Shown: positions 26,819-36,255 of the stretch, piece by piece
Layout: every line of letters starts with the position of its first letter
Position numbering within the stretch: the first letter of the stretch is position 1
Origin: Geobacter sp.
GTDB lineage: Bacteria > Desulfobacterota > Desulfuromonadia > Geobacterales > Pseudopelobacteraceae
Length of the DNA stretch: 64,000 bases
NCBI GenBank assembly: GCA_009684515.1
Contig: WKKS01000001.1
Coordinates: forward strand, 930,001 to 994,000
Direction of reading: 5' to 3'
The notes under the pieces: generated by a model
The model's input: the letters and a program-made list of their open reading frames with translations, nothing else
Told to the model about the DNA's origin: nothing
The model's database searches: none
Position numbers and translations under genes: made by a program

Positions 26819-27820
26819 TTACTTGCCCAGCAACGGGCTCATGACCTGATAGGTCAAATAAGCTACCAGCGCCGAAGCCGGAATGGTCAGTACCCAGGCA
26901 ATCAGAATCCGCTTGGCAACATTCCAGTTGACTGCGTTGAGTCTCTTGGAAAGTCCGACTCCCAGTATGGTGGAAGTAATAACGTGAGTGGTACTGGTCG
27001 GCATACCGAAAGCCGAAGCCCCCAGGATAACACCGGCTGAAGCGGTCTCTACGCAGAAGCCGTGCACCGGCTGCAGCTTGACAAAGTCGCTGCCGACCGT
27101 CTTGATGATCCGCCAGCCGCCGGCCGCCGTTCCAAAAGCCATCGCCGTGGCACAGGCCACCATGACTTCCCATGGGACTGCAAAGGTTTTCAGAGTGCCG
27201 TAGCTGACCAGGGCCAGGGTAATGACGCCCATCGATTTCTGCGCGTCGGCGGTTCCATGGGAGAAGGCCATCAAGGCCGCCGAAACAACCTGCAGACGGC
27301 GGAAGTTTTTGTTAAGTCCACTGGGTGCGCTGTTACGGAAAACCCAGTAAATGATTACCATGAAGATAAAACCGATTGCCGTTCCCAGGATCGGTGAGAG
27401 GACCAACGCCAGAATGATCTTGTTCAGGCCGCCCCATTTGATGGCATTGAGACCGGCATGGGCGAAAACCGCTCCGATGATCCCGCCGATAATGGCATGT
27501 GACGAAGAAGAGGGGAGACCGTAGTACCAGGTGATCAGATCCCAGACAATCGCGCCGATAATGCCCGCCAGTACAACCATCTGGGTAATGTTGGAGCCGT
27601 CTACGATACCCTTTCCGATCGTAGTGGCAACTTTGGTGGAAATCATCGCTCCGGCGAAGTTGAGCGTAGCCGCCATGATAATTGCGGCCTTAACCGAAAG
27701 GGCCCGGGTGGAAACACAGGTCGCTATGGCATTGGCGGTGTCGTGGAAGCCATTGATATAGTCAAACACAAGCGCTGCCAATATGACCAGGCAGAGCATG
27801 ATAAAAGCTGGATCAAGCAT
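26819..27820 (-). CDS. pit: PiT-family inorganic phosphate transporter
   Basis: A 333-residue integral membrane protein with about ten helices. The two inverted family signatures are present: DYINGFHDTANAIAT near the start (about 24-38) and AFSHGTADAQKSMGV in the second half (about 192-206). It imports phosphate as a metal-phosphate complex driven by protons or sodium. The gene overlaps the upstream DUF47 gene by 8 bp, the usual pairing for this transporter class. Confidence 0.96.
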   Translation of the reverse strand: MLDPAFIMLCLVILAALVFDYINGFHDTANAIATCVSTRALSVKAAIIMAATLNFAGAMISTKVATTIGKGIVDGSNITQMVVLAGIIGAIVWDLITWYYGLPSSSSHAIIGGIIGAVFAHAGLNAIKWGGLNKIILALVLSPILGTAIGFIFMVIIYWVFRNSAPSGLNKNFRRLQVVSAALMAFSHGTADAQKSMGVITLALVSYGTLKTFAVPWEVMVACATAMAFGTAAGGWRIIKTVGSDFVKLQPVHGFCVETASAGVILGASAFGMPTSTTHVITSTILGVGLSKRLNAVNWNVAKRILIAWVLTIPASALVAYLTYQVMSPLLGK

Positions 27821-28433
27821 TTTTTACCACCACGCTTTCGAGAATATTTGCCGCATCCTCACACTTGTCGGTGGCCCTTTCAAGTGTCTCGTAAATCTCT
27901 TTCCACTTGATCAGCTGGATCGGATCCTTCTCTTCGTCAAACAGGCGGCTGATCGCTTCACGCGAAACGCGGTCGGCCTCATTCTCCAGCGCATTGATCT
28001 CGACGCAGGCCGCAAAAATCTGCTCGTTGGTCTTTTTGCCCAGCATCGCCACCGCTTTGTCAACCGCATAACAGGACTGCAGAATGATAAAACCGAGTGA
28101 TTTTGCTTCCGACGGAATACTCTCAACGTTGTACATGATCACCCGCTGCGATGAAGCGTCGATCAGGTCAAGGATATCATCCAGCTTGGAAGCCAATGAA
28201 TAGATGTCCTCACGATCCAGCGGAGTGACAAAGGTCTTGTTCAAGGTCTGGATGATTTCATGGGTGATGGAATCTCCCTTATGCTCCACATCCTTGATCT
28301 TGCGCTGGCTTTCATTAGGGTTCTCGAAATCATCGAGCATCTCCTTGAGCAGCTTGGCCCCTTCGATGATATTTTCTGTCATGTCTTTGAAAAGCTTGAA
28401 GAATTTTTCTTCTTTTGGGATAAGTCCGAACAT
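27813..28433 (-). CDS. DUF47/PhoU-like accessory protein of the Pit transporter
   Basis: A 206-residue all-helical protein of the DUF47 (TIGR00153) family, related to PhoU. It opens with FGLIPKEEKFFKLF and contains DREDIYSLASKLDDILDLID at about 75-94, with acidic E-x3-D metal-binding type repeats. Members are encoded next to Pit transporters and are thought to regulate them. It is the first gene of the leftward DUF47-pit-vanZ-PAP2 unit, divergent from uppP. Confidence 0.93.
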   Translation of the reverse strand: MFGLIPKEEKFFKLFKDMTENIIEGAKLLKEMLDDFENPNESQRKIKDVEHKGDSITHEIIQTLNKTFVTPLDREDIYSLASKLDDILDLIDASSQRVIMYNVESIPSEAKSLGFIILQSCYAVDKAVAMLGKKTNEQIFAACVEINALENEADRVSREAISRLFDEEKDPIQLIKWKEIYETLERATDKCEDAANILESVVVKNA

Positions 28434-28617
28434 TGTGTATGCCTCCGGGCGCCTTGCTAATTAGTTGAATGAAAACCGGTCACATGTAGCATATTTTTTT
28501 AAAACTGCCCACAGAAATGTAATCTTGATGTTACGATCCCGACCAAACCCTCTGCGTAGTTGCCTTTACCAAATAGTTGCAGTATTCTTCCCGCTTCCAA
28601 TCTGAAAGGAATCGTCC

Positions 28618-29439
28618 ATGAATCTGCTCCACGCCGTTGTCCTCGGCGCCCTGCAAGGCTTTGCCGAAGTGCTCCCCATCAGTAGTTCCGCCCACCTGAT
28701 CTTGGTACCATGGCTGCTGAACTGGCCCGAATCCGGGCTGACCTTCGATGTTGCCCTCCACCTCGGGACTTTTATTGCCCTGGCGGCTTATTTCCGCCGG
28801 GATATCATCGAACTGATCTTCAACACTTATGACGCGATCTCGACCCGCTCGCTGAATACTCCGGCTAAAAGGCTCCCGTTTCTGATCGTGGCCGCCACGG
28901 TTCCGGCAGCGGTGGTCGGCAAACTGTTCGAACATCAGGTTGAGGATATCTTCCGCTCCAGCCCCTTGCTGATCGCCTCTTTTCTGGTCATTTTCGGACT
29001 GCTTCTGGGGTTGGTCGATATGCTGGGTCGCAAACGACGGGTACTGGATGAAATCAGCAGCGGCAATGCCATGGTGATCGGAGTGCTGCAATGCCTGGCT
29101 CTGATCCCGGGCGTATCCCGCTCCGGCATCACCATCACCGCCGGACTGATGCTGGGCTTCACCCGCGAAACCGCCGCCCGCTTCTCTTTTCTGATGTCGC
29201 TGCCGATCGTGGCCGGAGCCGCCCTGCTGAAAACCGTGGAGATCGCCAAGCACGGCGTTCCGGCCGGTGAAGGCCTGCCGATGCTGGTAGGAATTATTGT
29301 CTCGGCGGTCACCGGCTATATCAGCGTCGCTTTCCTGCTCCGTTATGTTCAAAAGCAGACCCTTTCACCCTTCGTCTGGTACCGCGTAATGGTCGGCGGG
29401 GGTCTGGCTATCGCCATTCTGTCCGGATTCAAATCGTAG
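28618..29439 (+). CDS. uppP: Undecaprenyl-diphosphatase (UppP/BacA)
   Basis: A 273-residue integral membrane phosphatase that recycles undecaprenyl diphosphate to the monophosphate for peptidoglycan and glycan synthesis. Family signatures: ALQGFAEVLPISSSAHLIL at about 11-29 and PGVSRSGITITAGLMLGFTRE at about 162-182. The length is normal. AAAGGAA precedes the ATG. radC follows after 39 bp and is probably cotranscribed. Confidence 0.97.
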   Translation: MNLLHAVVLGALQGFAEVLPISSSAHLILVPWLLNWPESGLTFDVALHLGTFIALAAYFRRDIIELIFNTYDAISTRSLNTPAKRLPFLIVAATVPAAVVGKLFEHQVEDIFRSSPLLIASFLVIFGLLLGLVDMLGRKRRVLDEISSGNAMVIGVLQCLALIPGVSRSGITITAGLMLGFTRETAARFSFLMSLPIVAGAALLKTVEIAKHGVPAGEGLPMLVGIIVSAVTGYISVAFLLRYVQKQTLSPFVWYRVMVGGGLAIAILSGFKS

Positions 29440-29478
29440 ATTATTCCGGTCAGCAAATTTGGGAGCAGGGGGGATCTG

Positions 29479-30168
29479 ATGAGCGGTGGAATAAAGGAAT
29501 GGCCGGCTGACGAGCGTCCGCGCGAGAAAATGCAGAAGAGCGGTGCCGGAAGCCTGTCCGACGCCGAATTACTGGCCCTGATCATCAGAACCGGTGATCC
29601 AGGCTCCAGACAGAGCGCCATCGACCTGGGGCGCGAGCTGATCAAGCATTTCAGCGGCAACCTGCGCGAACTGGCCAGCGCCGACATCAGCGAAATCTGC
29701 GCCATCAAAGGGATGGGACTGGCCAAGGCCACCAGCGTAAAAGCAGCTTTCACATTGGCAGCACGATTCCAGGCCAGAAAACTGGAACGCCTGGACCGCT
29801 TTACCTCTCCCCAACAGGTCTTTGACTACTTCCACCATGAATTTCGCGACAGCCGCAAGGAATATTTCCTGACCCTGCTGCTGGACGGAAAGAACCGCAT
29901 CATCCGCCGCGTACAGGTCTCGGAAGGGAGCCTGAATCAGAGCATCGTCCACCCCAGGGAAGTATTCATACCGGCCGTCAAAGAATCAGCCGCTGCCGTC
30001 ATCCTGCTTCACAACCATCCTACCGGAGACCCTTCCCCCAGCAACGAAGATATCGCCATTACCCGCCGCCTGAAAGAAGCCGGCGAGATCATGGGGATCA
30101 AAGTGCTTGATCACATCATCATCGGCGATGGTGAATACCTGAGTTTTGTCGAGCGCGGACTGATCTAG
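29479..30168 (+). CDS. radC: RadC family JAB1/MPN protein
   Basis: A 229-residue RadC: an N-terminal helix-hairpin-helix part (LRELASADISEICAIKGMGL at about 56-75), then the MPN/JAMM domain with HNHPTGDPSPSNED (about 175-188), a metal-binding H-x-H-x7-S-x2-D motif. The name is historical; the biochemical activity of RadC remains unsettled, and direct DNA repair function has been questioned. AGGGGG lies upstream of the ATG. Confidence 0.96.
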   Translation: MSGGIKEWPADERPREKMQKSGAGSLSDAELLALIIRTGDPGSRQSAIDLGRELIKHFSGNLRELASADISEICAIKGMGLAKATSVKAAFTLAARFQARKLERLDRFTSPQQVFDYFHHEFRDSRKEYFLTLLLDGKNRIIRRVQVSEGSLNQSIVHPREVFIPAVKESAAAVILLHNHPTGDPSPSNEDIAITRRLKEAGEIMGIKVLDHIIIGDGEYLSFVERGLI

Positions 30169-30321
30169 CCAATCCGCAATTCCTGCCTCACAACCAAAAA
30201 TCGATGCTGCCACAATACTTTACAACTTGACAATGATGCTTGGGCTGTTAAACCTGTTTTCAGCGATACTGATCTCATGGAGTTAATGAGCCGGGTCACC
30301 ATTCAGATTGCGGAGGTGTAC

Positions 30322-32865
30322 GTGAATCTTCAGGAACATGACCAGAAAATACGGCGTTGGTGGCAATATCCCTGGGCAGCAGCACTGCTTATGCTGCTGT
30401 TGGGTCTGCTGATAAGCGGCACCATGACACAGTTCAATGCCGGACTGCTCAACAGCCTGCTGTTAGCCGGTCTTGCCTGGACCTTTGAGTCAAGGCGGCA
30501 GCGAATGGAGCACGGGAACCTGTCTTCTCAGCACGAGATGCATGAACGCGCCAAAACCGAAGAACAACTGCATCTGTCCCAACAAAAGTACCTGAATATT
30601 TTTCATCTTCTGCCTGATATGGTCGGTATTACGCGCATGTCGGACGGCAAACTGATTGAAGTTAACAAGGGCTTTGAGGTTTGGACCGGCTGGAAGGCCG
30701 CTGAAGCGATTGGCCGGACAACGCTGGAATTGGGACTTTGGGACGCCGAGGCCCGCGCCAGGGCCATGGCAATTGTCAAAGAGAAAGGGCGGCTGGAGGA
30801 TCTTGAATTTGCGTTGGTCACCAAATCCGGAGAAAAACGCAGTGCCGTGATGTATTTGACGCCAATCAAAGTCGATGGTGAGGATTGCCTGTATTTCATG
30901 GTGCACGATATCACCACTCTGAAACGGGCCCAAATCACCATCGAAAACGAGCGCAATCAATTGCGGACCTTGCTGCAAACCATACCTGACCTGGTCTGGA
31001 TGAAAGATGCCGAGGGCGTCTATCTGGCCTGCAACACCCGTTTTGAGCGCTTTTTCGGCGCGACAGAGGCAGATATTCTGGGCAAAACAGACTATGACTT
31101 TGTCGATGCCGAATTGGCCGACTTCTTCCGTAAACACGACCTTATGGCGATTGCCGCGGGCAGTCCGAGCATCAATGAAGAGTGGGTCACCTATGCCGAT
31201 GATGGTCATCGCGAACTGTTGGAAACCATCAAAACCCCGGTTCATGACGCCGAGGGCCGGTTAATCGGCGTTCTGGGGATTGCTCGCGATATAACCGAAC
31301 ATCGCCAGGCCGAAGACGAACTTAAAAACGAGCGGCTACGCTTCAAGAACCTGGTCGAATCGGTGGACGGCATTGTCTGGGAGGCGGACGCTGAAACCTT
31401 TACATTCACCTACGTCAGCCAACAGGCCGAGCGCCTGCTTGGCTACCCTGTGGAGGATTGGTATCAGGCGGGGTTCTGGGCAGGCCACCTGCACCCCGAA
31501 GACAGGAAGTGGGCGCCGGCATTTTGCGCCGACCGCACAGCCAGACGCGAGGACCATACCTTTGATTACCGCTTCATCACACTGGATGGCAATATCGTCT
31601 GGCTGCATGATATCGTAACGGTTGTGGAAGAAGATGGGCAACCCCGCTGGTTGCGCGGGGTCATGGTGGATACCACCGGCAAAAAATTGGAAGAGGCTGA
31701 AAAACAAAAACTTGAAGCCCAGCTGCGCCAGGCGCAGAAAATGGAGGCCGTCGGGCGGCTGGCTGGTGGAGTGGCCCACGATTTCAACAACAAGCTGGCG
31801 GTAATACTGGGTTACGCCGAAATGGCACAAAGGGCCGGTATCACCTCTGAACGTTACCTGAACTACCTTGATCAGGTTATGAAGGCCTCTGGTCAGGCCC
31901 GGGACATTACCCGGCAGCTGCTGGCTTTTTCCAGACAGGAGGTTATCTCTCCCAGGGTGCTGGACCTGAACGATGTCGTCCGGGATTCCCAGCAAGGCCT
32001 GTGTCGCTTTATTGGTGAAGATATCCGCTTTGAAGTCAGGCTGGCTGAAAAACTGTGGCCGGTCAATATGGATCCCAGCCAGATCGACCAGATCATCATG
32101 AATCTGGTCGTTAACTCCAGGGATGCAATGGTGGATGGCGGACTTCTGATGGTGGAGACAGGAAATATAACCATCGACAAGGCGTATTCTAATACTAATT
32201 CAGACATCACTGCCGGAGATTATGTACAACTGGTTGTGAGCGATACGGGCTGCGGGATGAACCGCGAGACCCAGCAGCATATCTTTGAACCCTTCTATAC
32301 CACCAAGGATGCCGGCAAAGGGACAGGCCTCGGTCTGGCTACAATCTACGGCATCGTCACCCAGAACAAAGGCTTTGTGAATGTCTACAGCGAGCCGGGC
32401 ACCGGAACCACCTTCCGGATTTATTTGCCACGCTGTTACGAGCAGCAGAGCAAAATTGAAACTGACGAGCGGCCTATCCACCTTGACCGTCCAACCACGA
32501 TCCTACTTGTTGAAGACGATCAGTCGGTGCGTGACATGACCGCCGACATACTTGGTGAGATCGGCTACAACATGCTGATTGCAACAAATCCGCAGGAAGC
32601 TGTCGCCATCTGCACCCTTGATCAGTGCAAACCTGACCTTCTGCTCACCGATGTCATCATGCCGGACATGAACGGCAGAGAGCTTGCCAGCCGGATTGAG
32701 TCATTAAGCCCGGGGATCAGGGTCTTGTTCATGTCGGGATACACCGCCGATGTTATAAGTCAAAAAGGAATCTTGGGTGAAGGGCTTAATTTTATATCGA
32801 AACCGTTCGGTCGAGCTGCAATTCACGAAAAGATTCAGCAGATTTTGAAAGAACCTGCAAAATAA
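30322..32865 (+). CDS. Membrane-anchored hybrid histidine kinase with three PAS domains
   Basis: About 847 residues. Two short N-terminal membrane helices (about 16-33 and 41-55) hold no obvious periplasmic sensor between them. Then come three PAS domains (about 90-200, 210-325 and 340-455), HisKA with His486 (GGVAHDFNNKLAVI), an ATPase domain with SDTGCGM and GTGLGLATIYG, and a C-terminal receiver with Asp777 (LLLTDVIMPDMNG). An ATG at 30277 is in frame, but GTG at 30322 follows GGAGG by five bases, so it is preferred. No partner regulator is adjacent; the C-terminal receiver suggests a phosphorelay. It ends at a strong hairpin terminator. Confidence 0.93.
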   Translation: MNLQEHDQKIRRWWQYPWAAALLMLLLGLLISGTMTQFNAGLLNSLLLAGLAWTFESRRQRMEHGNLSSQHEMHERAKTEEQLHLSQQKYLNIFHLLPDMVGITRMSDGKLIEVNKGFEVWTGWKAAEAIGRTTLELGLWDAEARARAMAIVKEKGRLEDLEFALVTKSGEKRSAVMYLTPIKVDGEDCLYFMVHDITTLKRAQITIENERNQLRTLLQTIPDLVWMKDAEGVYLACNTRFERFFGATEADILGKTDYDFVDAELADFFRKHDLMAIAAGSPSINEEWVTYADDGHRELLETIKTPVHDAEGRLIGVLGIARDITEHRQAEDELKNERLRFKNLVESVDGIVWEADAETFTFTYVSQQAERLLGYPVEDWYQAGFWAGHLHPEDRKWAPAFCADRTARREDHTFDYRFITLDGNIVWLHDIVTVVEEDGQPRWLRGVMVDTTGKKLEEAEKQKLEAQLRQAQKMEAVGRLAGGVAHDFNNKLAVILGYAEMAQRAGITSERYLNYLDQVMKASGQARDITRQLLAFSRQEVISPRVLDLNDVVRDSQQGLCRFIGEDIRFEVRLAEKLWPVNMDPSQIDQIIMNLVVNSRDAMVDGGLLMVETGNITIDKAYSNTNSDITAGDYVQLVVSDTGCGMNRETQQHIFEPFYTTKDAGKGTGLGLATIYGIVTQNKGFVNVYSEPGTGTTFRIYLPRCYEQQSKIETDERPIHLDRPTTILLVEDDQSVRDMTADILGEIGYNMLIATNPQEAVAICTLDQCKPDLLLTDVIMPDMNGRELASRIESLSPGIRVLFMSGYTADVISQKGILGEGLNFISKPFGRAAIHEKIQQILKEPAK

Positions 32866-32890
32866 AATTTCCTTGCCGCCGCCGGTTGAA

Positions 32891-32926
32891 CGCGAAGAGG
32901 CCCGCATCACTGCGGGCCTCTTCGCG
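32891..32926. terminator. Bidirectional Rho-independent terminator
   Basis: A perfect GC-rich 16-bp stem (32891-32906 with 32911-32926) around a TCAC loop, followed by a short T tract, between the convergent hybrid kinase and GLUG-repeat protein genes. Confidence 0.92.
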
Positions 32927-32950
32927 TTTCCATCGATTTACGCCTTTCAA

Positions 32951-35900
32951 TTACCTGATCACGATCCTGTCTGCCACAAGCGTCCCCTGCCTGATCGTCA
33001 GTGGCGCCGTCACCGCGGTAGTTCCCGCATTGGCGCCATAACCTGCGTCATAACCACCTTTAAGTTTAACGGAAATATTTCTGTTGGCATCCAGAACTCC
33101 GGCAACAGTATTGTCCAGCAGCTGGATAAAGGCCCCGTCTGTCGCCGCATTGTAGGCCGCCTGCAGAGACGGGTAGATTGTCCCGTCAATGTGCAGCAAG
33201 GGGGCCTGATTGAATGTTGCGGTAACAGTTTTTCCGCCGGTCATGTTGACGCTGCATGCTCCCAGTCCGCTACAGGCTCCGCCCCAACCACCGAACAGCG
33301 AATATACGGAAGGGGTGGCATACAGACTGACCGTGCCGGAAAAAGTCTTGTCACAGGTGGCAAGCGTGCCGTTGACTGAATTGGCGCAGGAAATGCCGGA
33401 CGGAGTGCTGGTAACGGTGCCGCCGGTGCCCGAAGCCAGGGTTCCGTTGGCAGCGACCGCAACGGTCAGGGTAGGGGGATTGATCAGCAGCGTACCGCTG
33501 GCACTACCCTGATAGTTTGCATCGCTGATAGTTCCGACAACGGCGTAACTGCCCGCATTGACCGGAGCCGTGCTGCCGCCGTCGTAAGTAATTATGACTG
33601 TTTTGCCGGAAGGGCTGGTGGTGGCGGAGGCACTCTTGGCCGTGCCATCGTAGCTCGTGACCAGGTCGCCCAATGTGACCGTTGCGGAGGCCTTGCCGAT
33701 TACCAGCGTGCCGCTGGCACTCCCCTGGTAATTACCGTCGCTGACCGTGGCAATGACCGCATAACTGCCGGAGTTGGCCGGGGCCGTTGAGCTGCCGTCA
33801 TAGGTAATGACAACGTTTTTGCCGGATGGAACGGTAGTGGCGCTAATGCCCTTGGCTGTGCCGTCGTAGGTTACGACCAGGCCGCCAAGCGTTATCGTTG
33901 CCGTCGCTTTACCGATTACCAGAGTTCCCGATGCACTCCCCTGATAGTTGATGTCATTGATCGTCCCCACCACAGCATAACTGCCGGCATTGACCGGAAC
34001 CGTACTGCTGCCGTCATAGGTGAATATGACGTTTTTGCCGGCCGGATTGGTGGTGGCGGTGGCGCTCTTGGGTGTTCCATCGTAGGTCACAGCCAGATTG
34101 TCCAATGTCACCGTTGCAGCCGCTTTAAGAACCACAAACTGGACGTCGTTGCCATACGCCGTCCCGGCGCTGTTGGTTGCCACCACGCGATAATGGTAAG
34201 TCAGGCCGGGGGTCAGGCCGCTGAGGTCGGCAGTGACGGTCGTATTGCCGTTGCCGACGATCACGGTTGCCGGAGCGGCGGCCGTGCTGGCGCCATAGGA
34301 CGTGGTCAGCCCGTACTCGAAACTGACCGACGCATCGGCATATCTGGCGTTGACGCTGCCGTTCAGAGTGGCGCTGCTGCTGGTGATGGAGGTGGCGGCA
34401 TTGCTGGCAACCGTTGATAAAGGTGGGACAAATGTGCGCAGCAGTGGGTAGCTCTGACCATTGGTGATGCGCCACAGACTGCTGGAACTGTCACTGGTAT
34501 CAATGTTCCAACCGGTGAAAGTGGAAAGCTGCTTCATTTCAGCTGAGGTCTTTCCGGAGCCGCCGGCACTGATTGCTTGGCCGGTAGTTTGAGTGTCCCA
34601 GAAACTGTTGGTGACAGAGGGTGTGCTGTCATTTAAGCCAACGACTCCACCCGTATCCGTGCCACCGTTTACACTGCCGACAGAGTAGGAATTGATGATG
34701 GTGCTGGAATAATAGTTTTCTCCTACCAGACCTCCTACATTTGCGCGGCCATTTATACTGAAATTCACGCTGCCAGCGGCGTAAGCATCTGATATTTTGG
34801 CACCAAATACATTAAGCCCAACCAGTCCACCGATATGATCAGAACTACCGCTAACACTTCCTATCGCATAGGAATTACTAAGTGATCCTCCTACGTTATC
34901 ACCGGCCAGTCCGCCAATGAGAGCAACACCACTCACAGCACCTGTAGCGTATGAACTGTCAATTACAGCACTGTTTTCGCCAACTAATCCACCTACATAT
35001 TGATCGCCCAGAACCACCCCGCTATTGTAGCAATTGCCTATAACTCCTTGATTTGAACCAGCAAGACCGCCCACATTATATTTGCCCTTCACACTACCAC
35101 CAACAAGCCCCACGTTGCGAACAGTTGAGTTCAATCCGAAACCAAATAGTCCTACGTCAACTGTGTTCGGCCGATTTATAAAAAGACTGGTGACTGTGTG
35201 ACCAAGTCCGTCGAAAACACCATTGAAAGAATTTGTATAACTATCCCCTATCGGCATAAAACCGGCAACAATGTTCCATCCACCTGTCATGAATGCATCG
35301 ATATCCGCACCCAGTGCATATTTTCCGGCCAGGTTTCCATTGATCCCCTGCAGGTCGAGAGCAGTAACGCTGCCCATTTCCCCCAGGCTGTCGATGACGG
35401 TGTAATTGTCGCCATTGATTTTCAGGAAACCGATCCCTGACCGGCCCGGAAAATCCACCCGGCCGACAAAACCTTGAGCCTCGCCGGGGGCAAAGCCGAC
35501 CTTGATGCCACCCTGATTACTGTAGGTTGGGGCAGCCGTATTTCCGTTCCAGCCGTAGTTCATCGCCAGACCGGCCGTATTCGAGGCGCTCATGACGGCA
35601 TTGATGTTGATGTCGTTATGTGCGGTCAGAGTCAGCGTTCCCGCATTCCAGGAGGTCGCGGCATTGATATTGATATTGCCGGCTTCACTGCCAGCACCAG
35701 CTGTTGTAATAACGACACCGGTTCCGCCATTTAACCGTGTCCGGATATCTGCAACAGACAGGTTTGCCCCGGTTCCCGAGGGAGTCCAGACATCCGGAGT
35801 TGCCCCGGACCAGACGCCGTTGGCGGTCGGGTCGCCACTGATATTGACGTTGTACGCCGCCAAAACCTGATCAACAGGCAGTGCGAATATAATCAGCAAA

Positions 35901-35953
35901 AATAGTAATCCGACGATTGGTTTCATTTTGCAAACGCAGTCTAGCCGCCGCAT
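32951..35953 (-). CDS. Secreted GLUG/FN3/MBG repeat protein
   Basis: A 1000-residue exported protein. A signal peptide spans about 1-32 (hydrophobic core GLLFLLIIFALP, then VLAAYN). Next is a beta-helical, filamentous-haemagglutinin-like part with repeated ININA motifs (about 40-240), a series of GLUG repeats with recurring GGLVG and GGLAG (about 245-445), an FN3-like domain (about 515-610), three 72-residue MBG-type repeats (about 613-825), a bacterial-repeat type segment with FGGWGG, and a short C-terminal domain. No anchor motif or TonB/omp tail is obvious. It is probably an adhesin or surface-matrix protein. The ATG at 35953 follows AAGGAG by six bases, better than the in-frame upstream codon. 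Confidence 0.85.
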   Translation of the reverse strand: MRRLDCVCKMKPIVGLLFLLIIFALPVDQVLAAYNVNISGDPTANGVWSGATPDVWTPSGTGANLSVADIRTRLNGGTGVVITTAGAGSEAGNININAATSWNAGTLTLTAHNDININAVMSASNTAGLAMNYGWNGNTAAPTYSNQGGIKVGFAPGEAQGFVGRVDFPGRSGIGFLKINGDNYTVIDSLGEMGSVTALDLQGINGNLAGKYALGADIDAFMTGGWNIVAGFMPIGDSYTNSFNGVFDGLGHTVTSLFINRPNTVDVGLFGFGLNSTVRNVGLVGGSVKGKYNVGGLAGSNQGVIGNCYNSGVVLGDQYVGGLVGENSAVIDSSYATGAVSGVALIGGLAGDNVGGSLSNSYAIGSVSGSSDHIGGLVGLNVFGAKISDAYAAGSVNFSINGRANVGGLVGENYYSSTIINSYSVGSVNGGTDTGGVVGLNDSTPSVTNSFWDTQTTGQAISAGGSGKTSAEMKQLSTFTGWNIDTSDSSSSLWRITNGQSYPLLRTFVPPLSTVASNAATSITSSSATLNGSVNARYADASVSFEYGLTTSYGASTAAAPATVIVGNGNTTVTADLSGLTPGLTYHYRVVATNSAGTAYGNDVQFVVLKAAATVTLDNLAVTYDGTPKSATATTNPAGKNVIFTYDGSSTVPVNAGSYAVVGTINDINYQGSASGTLVIGKATATITLGGLVVTYDGTAKGISATTVPSGKNVVITYDGSSTAPANSGSYAVIATVSDGNYQGSASGTLVIGKASATVTLGDLVTSYDGTAKSASATTSPSGKTVIITYDGGSTAPVNAGSYAVVGTISDANYQGSASGTLLINPPTLTVAVAANGTLASGTGGTVTSTPSGISCANSVNGTLATCDKTFSGTVSLYATPSVYSLFGGWGGACSGLGACSVNMTGGKTVTATFNQAPLLHIDGTIYPSLQAAYNAATDGAFIQLLDNTVAGVLDANRNISVKLKGGYDAGYGANAGTTAVTAPLTIRQGTLVADRIVIR
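33479..34117 (-). repeat. Three tandem 216-bp repeats encoding MBG domains
   Basis: Within the GLUG-repeat gene, three copies of a 72-codon unit run head to tail. Each has TYDGT or SYDGT near the start, then TYDGSST or TYDGGST, GSYAV, and NYQGSASGTL at the end. High similarity between copies suggests duplication by recombination. Confidence 0.9.
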
Positions 35954-36206
35954 GAGAGTCTCCTTTTCAACCACAAACAGAACCTGTTCACATTTTCATT
36001 TTTCTGGACAGCATCAACGAATCCGCTGAACGGTAAAATCCGGTAATGGACTGAAAAACCGGATTGTTATCCCCATCAGGGTAGATTGGAAGCGCTGCAA
36101 AATGCAAGGCAGTATTTTTAATGAGGATAGCTCTTCGATTAATGCAGAAAACATGCCTGAGCTGCAAAGAGCGGCTGGCAGGTTTGAACAATCGTTGGCG
36201 TGATAC
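35954..36206. other. Intergenic region upstream of the GLUG-repeat gene, no gene seen
   Basis: About 250 bp between the hemG terminator and the GLUG-repeat gene. Apart from the AAGGAG before the start codon, nothing recognisable is seen. The c-di-GMP (GEMM) riboswitch pattern common in front of surface-protein genes in this bacterial group was looked for and not found. Short open frames here have no coding features. Confidence 0.5.
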
Positions 36207-36234
36207 AAAAAAAGGCTCCCGTTAAGGAGCCTTT
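36207..36234 (-). terminator. Rho-independent terminator of hemG
   Basis: On the minus strand AAAGGCTCC pairs with GGAGCCTTT (36211-36219 with 36226-36234), followed by a run of seven T, 22 bases past the hemG stop codon. Confidence 0.88.
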
Positions 36235-36255
36235 GGAATTGTCAGCGGTAATTGA

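Noticed and set aside
26799-27173. Upstream half of the long frame that contains the VanZ-like gene
   Set aside because: This part is out of frame with, and inside, the PiT transporter gene; its translation has no family features.
33479-34117. Regular repeats as a CRISPR array
   Set aside because: The unit is 216 bp, coding, and without unique spacers; it encodes MBG domains.
35954-36206. Possible c-di-GMP riboswitch in the leader of the GLUG-repeat gene
   Set aside because: The conserved GEMM core and tetraloop-receptor pattern could not be found on either strand by eye.
35988-36208. Two short leftward open frames (67 and 64 codons) upstream of the GLUG-repeat gene
   Set aside because: They overlap each other, lack Shine-Dalgarno sequences and show no protein-like features.
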